From positions 1 to 9,220 of the forward strand of contig JAWPNA010000075.1 in the NCBI GenBank assembly GCA_045402695.1: a DNA stretch of 9,220 nt, read 5' to 3'. This stretch comes from JAWPNA01 sp045402695. Its GTDB lineage: Bacteria > Acidobacteriota > Polarisedimenticolia > JACPZX01 > DASXTC01. Both the position numbers and the translations under genes were made by a program. Below, one piece after another: positions 1-6,028 of the stretch. Under the pieces are notes generated by a model. That model was not told the DNA's origin, ran no database searches, and saw only the letters and a list, made by a program, of their open reading frames with translations. Each line of letters opens with the position of its first letter. Position 1 is the first letter of the stretch.

Positions 1-32
1 AATGGGCGGATCGCGTAAGTGGCTGAGAACAC

Positions 33-121
33 TGGCGGAGGGAGTGGGATTCGAACCCACGAGCCCCAGAGGGGCTAACGGTTTTCAAGACCGTCGCCTT
101 AAACCGCTCGGCCATCCCTCC
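33..121 (-). tRNA. tRNA-Ser (anticodon UGA), CCA encoded
   Basis: Read on the minus strand, this folds as a class II (long variable arm) tRNA. The acceptor stem pairs GGAGGGA (from 121 downward) with TCCCTCC, followed by discriminator G and an encoded CCA (33-35). The T arm carries the usual GGTTCGAATCC core. The anticodon arm is ACGGT-CTTGAAA-ACCGT, which places anticodon TGA for UCA/UCG-type serine codons. A G-C rich variable stem (AGCCCC/GGGGCT) fits tRNA-Ser. It lies 15 bases downstream of serS on the same strand, with no terminator visible between them, so co-transcription with its cognate synthetase is likely. No terminator is visible in the 32 bases between it and the window edge. Confidence 0.96.
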
Positions 122-136
122 TTGACGGGAGCGATC

Positions 137-1411
137 CTAAGTGATCCGATCCTGGCTGTCCATGTAGGGGCGCAGGGCCGGCGGAATGACGACGCTTCCA
201 TCGGCCTGCTGGTAGTTCTCCAGCAGCGCGACCACCGTGCGCCCCACAGCGAGACCCGAGCCGTTCAGCGTGTGGGCCAGCTCGGTTCTTGTCTTGCCCC
301 GCCGCCGCAGGCGGATGTCGGCGCGGCGGGCCTGGAACGCCTCGCAGTTGGAGCAGGAGGAGATCTCCCGGAACGCGCCCCCATCGGATGGAAGCCACAC
401 CTCGATATCGTAGGTCTTCGCCGAAGCAAACCCCATGTCACCGGTGCAGAGGGCCACGACGCGATGGTGCAGGCCGAGCCGCCGCAAGATCTCCTCTGCG
501 TTGCCTGTCAGCCGCTCCAGCTCCTGGTGCGAGGACTCAGGCTTCGTGATCGCCACCAGCTCCACCTTGTTGAACTGGTGCTGGCGGATGAGGCCCCGCA
601 CGTCCTTGCCGTACGAGCCCGCCTCGCTGCGGAAGCAGGGCGTGTAGGCCGTGTAGCGCAGGGGGAGCATCTCCTCGTCCAGCACCTCTCCCGCGTGCAG
701 GTTGGTGAGCGGGACCTCGGCAGTGGGCACAAGCCAGTAGTCGGTCCCCTCCACCTTGAAGAGATCCTCCTTGAACTTGGGAAGCTGGCCGGTGCCTGAC
801 ATGGTCTTCGAGTTCACCATGAACGGGGGGATCACCTCGCGGTAGCCGTGCTCGCGGGTCTGGACGTCCAGCATGAAGTTGATGAGCGCCCGCTCGAGCC
901 GCGCGCCCGTGCCCATCATGACCGAGAATCGCGCCCCCGCGAGCAGCGCGGCCCTCTTGAAGTCGATGATCCCGAGCGACTCACCGAGCTCCCAGTGCGG
1001 CCTCGGCGCGAAGTCGAGCCTGGGTTTCTCCCCCCAGGTCCTCACCACCACGTTGTCCGCCGCGTCGCGCCCGACGGGCACCGATTCGTGCGGAAGGTTG
1101 GGCAGGACCATCAGGATCTCTTCGATCCCCGCCTGGATCTCCTTGAGCCGAGCCTCGTAGGTCTTGATCTTCTCACCCAGCTCCTTCCCCTCGGCGATGG
1201 CTGCTGAGGCGTCCTGGCCCGCCTTCTTGAGGTTTGTGATTTCGCCGTTGAGCTGGTTGCGACGCTGGTTGAGCCCCTCGGCGTCCTTCAGCAGCGCCCG
1301 GCGCTCCTCATCCAGCTTCACGAAGGGGGCGAGGTCGAAGCCAGAATGGCGATCGGCCAGTTTCGCGCGGACGAGATCGAGATTCTCCCTGACGAAGGAA
1401 AGATCCAGCAT
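137..1411 (-). CDS. serS: Seryl-tRNA synthetase (SerRS, class IIa)
   Basis: Cytoplasmic enzyme that activates serine with ATP and charges tRNA-Ser; it also supplies Ser-tRNA for selenocysteine in organisms that use it. The protein has 424 residues, the normal bacterial size. Residues about 1-105 form the charged, Leu/Glu/Lys-rich N-terminal arm that makes the antiparallel coiled coil contacting the long variable arm of tRNA-Ser. The class II catalytic core follows: a TAE serine-pocket motif at 230-232, motif 2 around 258-285 with FRSEAG (R261, E263), and motif 3 around 384-401 with GSGLAVGRT and R391. The ATG at 1409-1411 gives the canonical N-terminus MLDLSFVREN; its ribosome binding site is weak (a GGA about 13 bases upstream). 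The gene ends 15 bases before the tRNA-Ser gene and is divergent from galU. Nothing looks broken. Confidence 0.98.
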   Translation of the reverse strand: MLDLSFVRENLDLVRAKLADRHSGFDLAPFVKLDEERRALLKDAEGLNQRRNQLNGEITNLKKAGQDASAAIAEGKELGEKIKTYEARLKEIQAGIEEILMVLPNLPHESVPVGRDAADNVVVRTWGEKPRLDFAPRPHWELGESLGIIDFKRAALLAGARFSVMMGTGARLERALINFMLDVQTREHGYREVIPPFMVNSKTMSGTGQLPKFKEDLFKVEGTDYWLVPTAEVPLTNLHAGEVLDEEMLPLRYTAYTPCFRSEAGSYGKDVRGLIRQHQFNKVELVAITKPESSHQELERLTGNAEEILRRLGLHHRVVALCTGDMGFASAKTYDIEVWLPSDGGAFREISSCSNCEAFQARRADIRLRRRGKTRTELAHTLNGSGLAVGRTVVALLENYQQADGSVVIPPALRPYMDSQDRIT

Positions 1412-1456
1412 GTCGCTTGTTTTCCAACCAGTTGAAGGGCGTGTGACGGAGCCGCG

Positions 1457-1485
1457 AGTCTAAGTCACCGCCGGGGTTGAGTCAA
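1457..1485 (-). promoter_or_regulatory. Predicted sigma70-type promoter of serS
   Basis: On the minus strand, -35 TTGACT (1480-1485, 5 of 6 consensus bases) is followed by a 17-base spacer and -10 TAGACT (1457-1462, 4 of 6). Transcription would start near 1450, giving a leader of about 40 bases before the serS ATG. The -35 shares bases 1480-1482 with the -35 of the divergent galU promoter. This is prediction from sequence only. Confidence 0.5.
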
Positions 1486-1504
1486 CGCGGCCGTTTGCTA
1501 TACT
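1477..1504 (+). promoter_or_regulatory. Predicted sigma70-type promoter of galU
   Basis: -35 TTGAGT (1477-1482, 4 of 6), a 16-base spacer, and -10 TATACT (1499-1504, 5 of 6). Transcription would start near 1511, leaving a very short leader of about 16 bases that just accommodates the Shine-Dalgarno GGAG at 1518-1521. The -35 lies in the perfect palindrome GTTGAGTCAAC (1476-1486), which also supplies the serS -35 on the other strand. Confidence 0.55.
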
Positions 1505-1526
1505 GAGCGGCCCTTCTGGAGACCCG

Positions 1527-2408
1527 ATGCAGATCCGCAAAGCCGTCTTCCCCGCCGCCGGCCTCGGCACCCGATTCCTTCCGGCCACCAAGGCGCAGCC
1601 CAAGGAGATGCTGCCGCTGGTGGACAAGCCGGTCATCCAGTATGTCATCGAGGAGGCCGTGGCCTCCGGCATCGAGGACATCATCATCGTCACGGGACGG
1701 GGCAAGAACGCCATCGAGGATCACTTCGACGTCTCCTTCGAGCTGGAGCGCGTGCTGGAGCAACGCGGCGAGCGGGAGAAGCTGAAGGAGGTCCGCGGCA
1801 TTTCCGAGATGATCAAGGTTTCCTATGTGCGGCAAAAGGAGGCCCTCGGACTGGGTCACGCCATCCTGGTCACCAGAAACATGGTGGGAGACGAGCCGTT
1901 CGCGGTGTTCCTCGGGGACGATATCATCGACGCCAAGGTACCGGCGATGAAGCAGATGATGAAAGCGTTCGCGCGCCTGAAGTGCCCCATCCTGGCTCTC
2001 GAAAAGGTGGACCGCGCGCGCACAAAGGACTATGGCGTCATCGCGGGGACCCCCGCGGGCGATTCGCTGTTCAGGCTGAAGGATCTCGTGGAGAAGCCCG
2101 AGCCGGACAAAGCCCCCTCCGACCTCGCCATCATCGGCCGCTACATCCTCACGCCGAGCATCTTCAAGCACCTGGAGAAAACGCCGCCCGACCGGCGCGG
2201 GGAGATCCAGCTCACCAATGGCCTGCGCTCGCTGCTGAGGGAGCAGGCGATCTATGGCTTCCAGTTCGAAGGCAAGCGCTACGACACGGGCAACAAGCTG
2301 GGGTTCCTGAAGGCCACGGTTGAGTTCGCTCTTAAGCGGCCCGATCTGGGCGGAGACTTTCTCGAGTACCTGCGGACGCTGGACCTGGGGCCCAGCAGCC
2401 GCTGGTGA
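1527..2408 (+). CDS. galU: UTP-glucose-1-phosphate uridylyltransferase
   Basis: Makes UDP-glucose from UTP and glucose-1-phosphate in the cytoplasm, the donor for exopolysaccharide, LPS core and trehalose/glycogen-type products. The protein has 293 residues, typical for bacterial GalU. The nucleotide-binding signature GLGTRFLPATKAQPKEMLPL lies at 12-31, followed by VDKP at 32-35, QKEALGLGHA near 103-112, the metal-binding GDD at 130-132, VEKP at 188-191 (with the sugar-phosphate lysine K189), and RYDTGNKLGFLKA near 251-263. The ATG at 1527 is supported by GGAG at 1518-1521 with a 5-base gap and by the conserved N-terminus IRKAVFPAAG. It stands alone on the plus strand, divergent from serS and convergent with the zinc-ribbon gene. 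GalU is distinguished from RmlA-type thymidylyltransferases by the KAQPKEMLPL and EIQLT blocks. Confidence 0.97.
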   Translation: MQIRKAVFPAAGLGTRFLPATKAQPKEMLPLVDKPVIQYVIEEAVASGIEDIIIVTGRGKNAIEDHFDVSFELERVLEQRGEREKLKEVRGISEMIKVSYVRQKEALGLGHAILVTRNMVGDEPFAVFLGDDIIDAKVPAMKQMMKAFARLKCPILALEKVDRARTKDYGVIAGTPAGDSLFRLKDLVEKPEPDKAPSDLAIIGRYILTPSIFKHLEKTPPDRRGEIQLTNGLRSLLREQAIYGFQFEGKRYDTGNKLGFLKATVEFALKRPDLGGDFLEYLRTLDLGPSSRW

Positions 2409-2453
2409 GCTGTCAAGTCGGAGGCGTGCCAATGTGATGAGAGGACCAGGGCC

Positions 2454-2480
2454 CGGCGAGCACTACGTCGACTTTTTCTT
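2454..2480 (+). terminator. Possible intrinsic terminator of galU
   Basis: A short stem CGGCG (2454-2458) / CGTCG (2466-2470, one G-U pair in RNA) with a 7-base loop is followed after AC by TTTTTCTT (2473-2480). It lies 45 bases past the galU stop and overlaps the 3' end of the convergent zinc-ribbon gene, where the T run is that gene's lysine codons. The stem is only 5 bp, so this is tentative. Confidence 0.35.
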
Positions 2481-2843
2481 GTCCTTCGAAGCGGACTTGG
2501 CAGCGTCCGCCGGTTTGCCCGTGGTGTCACCTGTCTTGTCAGTGGTGGCACCTGTCTTGCCGCCGGTGTCACCTGCCTTGTCCGCGGTGGCGGATGTCTT
2601 GTCTCCGGCGTCCGCCGGCTTTCCCTTGCTGTCCTTGGACGATGATGAGGGATCCCTTCCTCCCCTGCGTGAGTAATCGGTGATGTACCAGCCCGTCCCC
2701 TTGAACTGGATGGCCGGCGCTGAAAGCAGCTTGCGGACGGCGCCTTTGCAGATTGGGCACTTCTTCTCGTGAGGATCGCTAAACCTCCGAATCACCTCGA
2801 AGCGGTGGCCGCACTTGGTGCATTCGTATTCGTACAGCGGCAT
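2463..2843 (-). CDS. FmdB-family zinc-ribbon protein with heptad-repeat tail
   Basis: A 126-residue protein beginning MPLYEYEC, the hallmark of the FmdB (CxxC_CXXC_SSSS) family. The N-terminal 57 residues form a zinc ribbon with C8-x2-C11 and C29-x2-C32, then the conserved block APAIQFKGTGWYITDY (42-57). The biochemical role of the family is not settled; regulatory roles have been suggested for some members. Residues 75-116 are six degenerate 7-residue units beginning with Lys at 75, 82, 89, 96, 103 and 110, giving a Lys/Thr/Asp/Gly/Ala tail that is probably disordered, ending in KDKKKST. A longer reading from an ATG at 2868-2870 is possible, but 2843 is preferred. AAGGAG (2853-2858) lies 9 bases upstream, the family N-terminus starts here, and the predicted transcription start (about 2864) is downstream of the earlier ATG. 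Confidence 0.93.
   Translation of the reverse strand: MPLYEYECTKCGHRFEVIRRFSDPHEKKCPICKGAVRKLLSAPAIQFKGTGWYITDYSRRGGRDPSSSSKDSKGKPADAGDKTSATADKAGDTGGKTGATTDKTGDTTGKPADAAKSASKDKKKST
2503..2628 (-). repeat. Six tandem 21-bp repeats coding the FmdB-protein tail
   Basis: The 126 bases divide into six 21-bp units starting at 2503, 2524, 2545, 2566, 2587 and 2608. The four central units share the plus-strand pattern GTGkCaCCTGtCTTGtC (second and fourth units somewhat diverged). The two outer units (2503-2523 and 2608-2628) are near copies of each other, both starting GCGTCCGCCGG and differing at 3 of 21 positions. The period is a multiple of 3, so unit gain or loss keeps the frame. In the protein, each unit is a 7-residue heptad starting with lysine, for example KTGATTD and KTGDTTG. 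Confidence 0.85.
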
Positions 2844-2870
2844 CGCGGGGTTCTCCTTGTTGAGTCGCAA

Positions 2871-2899
2871 AAGATAACGGGCATCCCGTCAGGTGTCAA
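2871..2899 (-). promoter_or_regulatory. Predicted strong promoter of the FmdB-family gene
   Basis: On the minus strand, a perfect -35 TTGACA (2894-2899) is followed by an ideal 17-base spacer and -10 TATCTT (2871-2876, 4 of 6). The start would be near 2864, giving a leader of about 20 bases that contains the AAGGAG site. This supports translation from 2843 rather than 2870. Confidence 0.6.
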
Positions 2900-2981
2900 C
2901 GAACGGGGCGCCGGGATCACGGCTCGATGGCCGGCGAGCTCCGTGCGAACCCTCTCGCCCCACCACGGCCGTGAATCGTTG

Positions 2982-2990
2982 TGTTATCCT
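2982..2990 (+). promoter_or_regulatory. Weak candidate extended -10 upstream of the glycosyltransferase
   Basis: TG-T-TATCCT matches an extended -10 element (TGnTATAAT) with a 4 of 6 hexamer and no convincing -35. It is the best plus-strand candidate I see in the 254-base gap between the zinc-ribbon gene and the glycosyltransferase (2844-3097). That gap otherwise holds only the divergent promoter and a 10-bp palindrome CCGCATGCGG (3024-3033), and no gene. A leader of about 100 bases would result. Speculative. Confidence 0.22.
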
Positions 2991-3097
2991 CGCCCTCCAC
3001 TGATGCCGCATCCATACAGAATCCCGCATGCGGAGCCGAACCCCGCGCCCCCGTGGAGAGCGCAAATGTGGCATCACTGATTCGAGCGCGCTGAGCG

Positions 3098-4285
3098 ATG
3101 GGCCACACGCGGACCGGAAAGCCCACGCCCTGGCATTTCATCACCGGTGAATATCCCCCGCTGCCCGGTGGTGTGGGCGACTACACGTTCAACCTGGCTC
3201 GGGAGCTCGCGGCCCTGGGAGACGAGGTGCACGTGTGGGCCCCGCCAGCCCAGCGGGAGACACCGATCCTGCCGGGCGTCCTGGTCCATCGGCTGAGGAG
3301 CCACTTCGGCGCCGGCAGCCTCTCCGAGCTGGGGGCGGGGATCGACCAGTGCCCGCCACCCCGCCGGCTATTCATCCAGTACGTCGCCGGCGCCTTCGGC
3401 TTTCGCGCGATGAACCTGCCCTTCTGTCTCTGGGTGCGCAGGCGCCGGGAGGACCCGGTCTGGGTCATGTTTCACGAGTACGCCTATTCGATCGGATGGA
3501 ACCTGAAGCCCAGCCACAACCTGCTGGGCGTGGTGACGCGGCTGATGGGACGCATCGTGGCCGTGCGGGCCGACCGAATCTTCCTCTCCACACCGGCATG
3601 GAATGACCATCTCCCCCGGGCCGTGCGCGCCTCCACTCCGATCACCTGTCTTCCCATTCCAAGCAACGTCCCATCGAGAGTCGATTCAGAAGCCTCAGAG
3701 CTGGCGCGGCGCCGCGCGACCGGTGGGCACGACGCGACGCTCATCGGACACTTCGGGACCTACTCTCCCGTGCTGGCGCGGATGCTCCTCGCGATCCTGC
3801 CTCCGCTGCTGGCGCACGACGCCAGGCGAGTTCTTCTTCTGATGGGCAGGAGTGGCGGACGATTCGGCAAGGAACTGGCGAGGCTCCACCCATATCTCCA
3901 GGACCGTATCGTGGCCACCGGTGGACTGCCGGAAGACGAGCTGGCCGCGCACATCCGCGCCTGCGACGTGCTGATCCAGCCTTACCCGGACGGCGTCACC
4001 AGCCGCCGCGGATCGCTGATGGCCGGTCTGGCGCTGGGGCTGCCCACCGTGAGCAACGTCGGCGAACTCACGTGTCCCACATGGCGCCAGCAGGAATCGG
4101 TCGTGCTGGCGAGCGATCCTTCCCCCGCATCGATCATCGTCGCGGCGGAGGAGCTCCTCTCATCACCGTCGCGGTGGCCGCAGCTCGGAAACTCGGCCGC
4201 CGCGTTGTACGAGGAGCGCTTCTCGATGCGGTTGACGGTGGAGACGATCCGCCGGATCGCCCGCGAGGACGACGGTCTCGCTTGA
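3098..4285 (+). CDS. GT-B fold glycosyltransferase (GT4/group 1-like)
   Basis: A 395-residue predicted cytoplasmic or membrane-peripheral glycosyltransferase; donor and acceptor cannot be told from sequence. The N-terminal Rossmann domain opens with HFITGEYPP..GGVGDYT (13-30), the glycine-rich loop usual for GT4-like enzymes, followed by ELAALGDEVHVWAP (36-49). The second domain starts near 213 (LIGHFGTYSPV). The donor-site region is DVLIQPYPDGVTSRRGSLMA (290-309), then GLPTVSN. The typical GT4 EGFG...E pair is replaced here by PDGVTSRRGS, so the subfamily is non-canonical. No transmembrane segment is evident. The ATG at 3098 is essentially the only start: an in-frame TGA lies at 3092-3094 and the conserved fold begins at residue 11, yet no Shine-Dalgarno precedes it. 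The gene ends 76 bases before murA on the same strand. Association with exopolysaccharide synthesis is inferred from galU and the wzc region nearby. Confidence 0.88.
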   Translation: MGHTRTGKPTPWHFITGEYPPLPGGVGDYTFNLARELAALGDEVHVWAPPAQRETPILPGVLVHRLRSHFGAGSLSELGAGIDQCPPPRRLFIQYVAGAFGFRAMNLPFCLWVRRRREDPVWVMFHEYAYSIGWNLKPSHNLLGVVTRLMGRIVAVRADRIFLSTPAWNDHLPRAVRASTPITCLPIPSNVPSRVDSEASELARRRATGGHDATLIGHFGTYSPVLARMLLAILPPLLAHDARRVLLLMGRSGGRFGKELARLHPYLQDRIVATGGLPEDELAAHIRACDVLIQPYPDGVTSRRGSLMAGLALGLPTVSNVGELTCPTWRQQESVVLASDPSPASIIVAAEELLSSPSRWPQLGNSAAALYEERFSMRLTVETIRRIAREDDGLA

Positions 4286-4309
4286 AAGCGGGCCGCGTCC
4301 CACTATAAT
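4282..4309 (+). promoter_or_regulatory. Predicted strong sigma70-type promoter of murA
   Basis: -35 TTGAAA (4282-4287, 5 of 6), a 16-base spacer and a perfect -10 TATAAT (4304-4309). The -35 overlaps the stop codon of the upstream glycosyltransferase (TGA at 4283-4285). Transcription would start near 4316, giving murA a leader of about 46 bases. This is the best hexamer pair in the window and suggests murA is expressed independently of the glycosyltransferase. Confidence 0.65.
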
Positions 4310-4326
4310 CGAGTGCGGAGGACTCG

Positions 4327-4348
4327 TCCCGGCGAAGCGAAGCCGGGA
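4327..4348 (+). promoter_or_regulatory. Hairpin in the murA leader next to the ribosome binding site
   Basis: TCCCGGC (4327-4333) pairs with GCCGGGA (4342-4348) around an 8-base loop GAAGCGAA. The 3' arm overlaps the first of two adjacent Shine-Dalgarno-like stretches (GGGAGG at 4345-4350), while the second (GGGAG at 4349-4353, 8 bases before the TTG start) stays unpaired. It could protect the 5' end of the mRNA or modulate initiation. No ligand or factor can be inferred. Confidence 0.45.
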
Positions 4349-4361
4349 GGGAGCCGACACG

Positions 4362-5615
4362 TTGGACAAGATCAGGGTCCGCGGCGGGCGCCCGCTGTCA
4401 GGGAACGTGATGGTCGGCGGCGCGAAGAACGCCGCCCTTCCAGCCCTGGCGGCGGCGCTGCTCACCGAACAACCTCTACTACTTCACAACGTCCCCCGCG
4501 TGCGCGATGTCACCACCATGCTCCGCGTGCTGGAGCACCTCGGCGCCTCGACCACGGAAGACGGCGACCGGTCATGCACGGTGCGCGTGCCGAGCCTCGG
4601 TGAGCCGGAGGCACCCTACGAGTTGGTGCGCACGATGCGTGCCTCGGTCCTGGTGCTCGGCCCGCTGCTGGCCCGCGCGGGCCGCGCCCGCGTCTCCTTG
4701 CCGGGCGGCTGCGCCATCGGGCCGCGCCCGATCAACCTGCACCTGGAAGGTCTCTCGCAGCTCGGTGCCGAGGTGGATCTCGTGCGCGGCTACATCGCCG
4801 CGCGCTCCCACCGCCTGCATGGCGCCGACATCACCTTTTCGATACGCACCGTCACGGGGACGGAAAACCTGCTGATGGCCGCGACCCTGGCCGAAGGGCG
4901 CACCATCCTTCGCAACTGCGCAATGGAGCCGGAGATCTCCGACCTCACCGCACTGTTGCACCGCATGGGGGCGCTCATCGAGGGGGCAGGAACCGACACC
5001 ATCACGATCGAGGGAGTGGAGAACCTGCGGGGCGCGGAGCACACGATTCTCCCTGATCGGATCGAGGCGGGCACCTTTCTGATCGCCGGCGTCATCACAC
5101 GAGGGAGTGTCCGAGTGACCGGCTGCCTCCCCACGCACCTGACGTCCCTCACCGAGAAGCTCGCGCAGGCCGGCGTCCCGGTGAGCGCTCAGACCCATGT
5201 CCTGGAGACGCATCCGTGGGATGCCATCACATCCAGGGACATTTCCACCTCCCCGTATCCCGGCTTCCCGACCGACCTGCAGGCGCAGTACATGGCCCTG
5301 ATGACGCGCGCCACCGGCGCTTCGTTGATCGCGGAGAACATCTTCGAGAACCGTTTCATGCACGTCGGCGAGCTGAGAAGGATGGGGGCCGACATCACGC
5401 TGGACGGACACACGGCCATCGTGCGCGGGCCCACGCCTCTTTCGGGCGCGCCGGTCATGGCCACGGATCTGCGCGCGAGCGCGTCGCTGATACTGGCCGG
5501 GCTCGTGGCCGAGGGCACGACGGTGGTGGATCGCGTGTACCACATCGACCGCGGCTACGAACGGTTCGAGGACAAGCTCCGCTCGCTGGGCGCGGAGATC
5601 GAGCGCATCCGCTGA
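4362..5615 (+). CDS. murA: UDP-N-acetylglucosamine 1-carboxyvinyltransferase (MurA), TTG start
   Basis: First committed step of peptidoglycan synthesis in the cytoplasm: transfers enolpyruvate from PEP to UDP-GlcNAc. The protein has 417 residues, matching MurA. K22-N23 lies in the VGGAKNAALP block (18-27). The catalytic cysteine is C117 in LPGGCAIGPRP, so this is the fosfomycin-sensitive Cys type rather than the resistant Asp type. TVTGTENLLMAA lies at 163-174, the general base D305 in FPTDLQAQ (302-309), and R397 in HIDRGYERFEDKL (394-406). The start is a TTG at 4362, supported by GGGAG at 4349-4353 and by the classic N-terminus MDKIRVRGG; later ATG or GTG starts would remove the conserved first strand. 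It has its own predicted promoter and lies 59 bases upstream of the HIT gene, probably as an operon. Confidence 0.97.
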   Translation: MDKIRVRGGRPLSGNVMVGGAKNAALPALAAALLTEQPLLLHNVPRVRDVTTMLRVLEHLGASTTEDGDRSCTVRVPSLGEPEAPYELVRTMRASVLVLGPLLARAGRARVSLPGGCAIGPRPINLHLEGLSQLGAEVDLVRGYIAARSHRLHGADITFSIRTVTGTENLLMAATLAEGRTILRNCAMEPEISDLTALLHRMGALIEGAGTDTITIEGVENLRGAEHTILPDRIEAGTFLIAGVITRGSVRVTGCLPTHLTSLTEKLAQAGVPVSAQTHVLETHPWDAITSRDISTSPYPGFPTDLQAQYMALMTRATGASLIAENIFENRFMHVGELRRMGADITLDGHTAIVRGPTPLSGAPVMATDLRASASLILAGLVAEGTTVVDRVYHIDRGYERFEDKLRSLGAEIERIR

Positions 5616-5642
5616 GCAGGCGTCATCCGCGGAAACAGTCTT

Positions 5643-5657
5643 CCCGCATGGTGCGGG
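5643..5657 (+). promoter_or_regulatory. Small hairpin between murA and the HIT gene
   Basis: CCCGCA (5643-5648) and TGCGGG (5652-5657) form a perfect 6-bp stem with a TGG loop, 6 bases before the AGGAGG of the HIT gene (5664-5669). There is no T run after it, so it is not a standard terminator. It could act as an mRNA-processing or stability element. Confidence 0.4.
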
Positions 5658-5674
5658 CACATGAGGAGGGCTGA

Positions 5675-6028
5675 ATGGCTCCAGACTCTGATTGCCTTTT
5701 TTGCGGCATCATCGCAGGGAGGATTACCGCGAAAACCATTCATCAGGACGATCTCGTGGTGGCCTTCGAGGACATCAACCCGCAGGCGCCCCATCACGCG
5801 CTGATCTGCCCGCGCAAGCACGTCTCGACGCTCAACGACGTGACCGCAGAGGATGAACGCCTCATCGGGCACATCGTCCGGGTGGCCGCCGATCTGGCCC
5901 GCAGGCTCGGGGCGGCCGAGGAAGGCTACAGGCTGGTGGCCAACTGCCAGCGGGGCGCAGGGCAGTCGGTGTTCCACGTCCACTTCCATCTGCTGGCGGG
6001 ACGCCCCTTTGCGTGGCCACCCGGCTGA
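5675..6028 (+). CDS. HIT-family protein (HinT-type purine nucleoside phosphoramidase)
   Basis: A 117-residue cytoplasmic protein of the histidine-triad superfamily. HinT-branch members hydrolyse adenosine 5'-phosphoramidates, including lysyl-AMP type adducts. The N-terminal CLFCGIIAG has zinc-type cysteines C7 and C10, with H49 in PRKHV as a further zinc candidate. DLVVAFEDINPQAPHHALICP (26-46) is the conserved strand-loop that binds the nucleotide. The triad is H101-V-H103-F-H105 followed by LLAGRP, and the protein ends in WPPG, as many bacterial HinT proteins do. The start at 5675 has a strong AGGAGG (5664-5669) with a 5-base gap. It follows murA on the same strand and is convergent with the Wzc-like gene, 28 bases away. 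The family is clear; the physiological substrate is not shown by sequence. Confidence 0.95.
   Translation: MAPDSDCLFCGIIAGRITAKTIHQDDLVVAFEDINPQAPHHALICPRKHVSTLNDVTAEDERLIGHIVRVAADLARRLGAAEEGYRLVANCQRGAGQSVFHVHFHLLAGRPFAWPPG

Noticed and set aside
2..799. A 265-codon open frame on the plus strand over the tRNA and the serS 3' half
   Set aside because: It runs antisense through the tRNA-Ser gene and the conserved SerRS catalytic core, has Arg/His/Leu-rich composition typical of GC-rich shadow frames, and shows no recognisable domain.
1482..2432. A 316-codon minus-strand frame opposite galU
   Set aside because: It exactly mirrors a well conserved GalU gene and crosses its promoter. This is an antisense shadow caused by high GC at third codon positions.
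2503..2628. Tandem repeats considered as a CRISPR or regulatory repeat array
   Set aside because: The units are contiguous 21-mers without spacers, are in frame, and encode the tail of a real protein, so they are coding tandem repeats.
2871..3097. Possible small gene or structured RNA in the gap before the glycosyltransferase
   Set aside because: I found no ribosome-site-supported short frame and no extended stem beyond one 10-bp palindrome (3024-3033). Only the divergent promoter signals are supportable.
5643..5657. Hairpin after murA as a Rho-independent terminator
   Set aside because: No T run follows the stem on either strand, and the HIT gene begins 17 bases later with its own strong ribosome site, so read-through as an operon is more likely.
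4572..5660. A 362-codon minus-strand frame opposite murA
   Set aside because: It is antisense to MurA, which has all catalytic residues. The shadow frame has no motif or ribosome site and runs through the murA-HIT gap.
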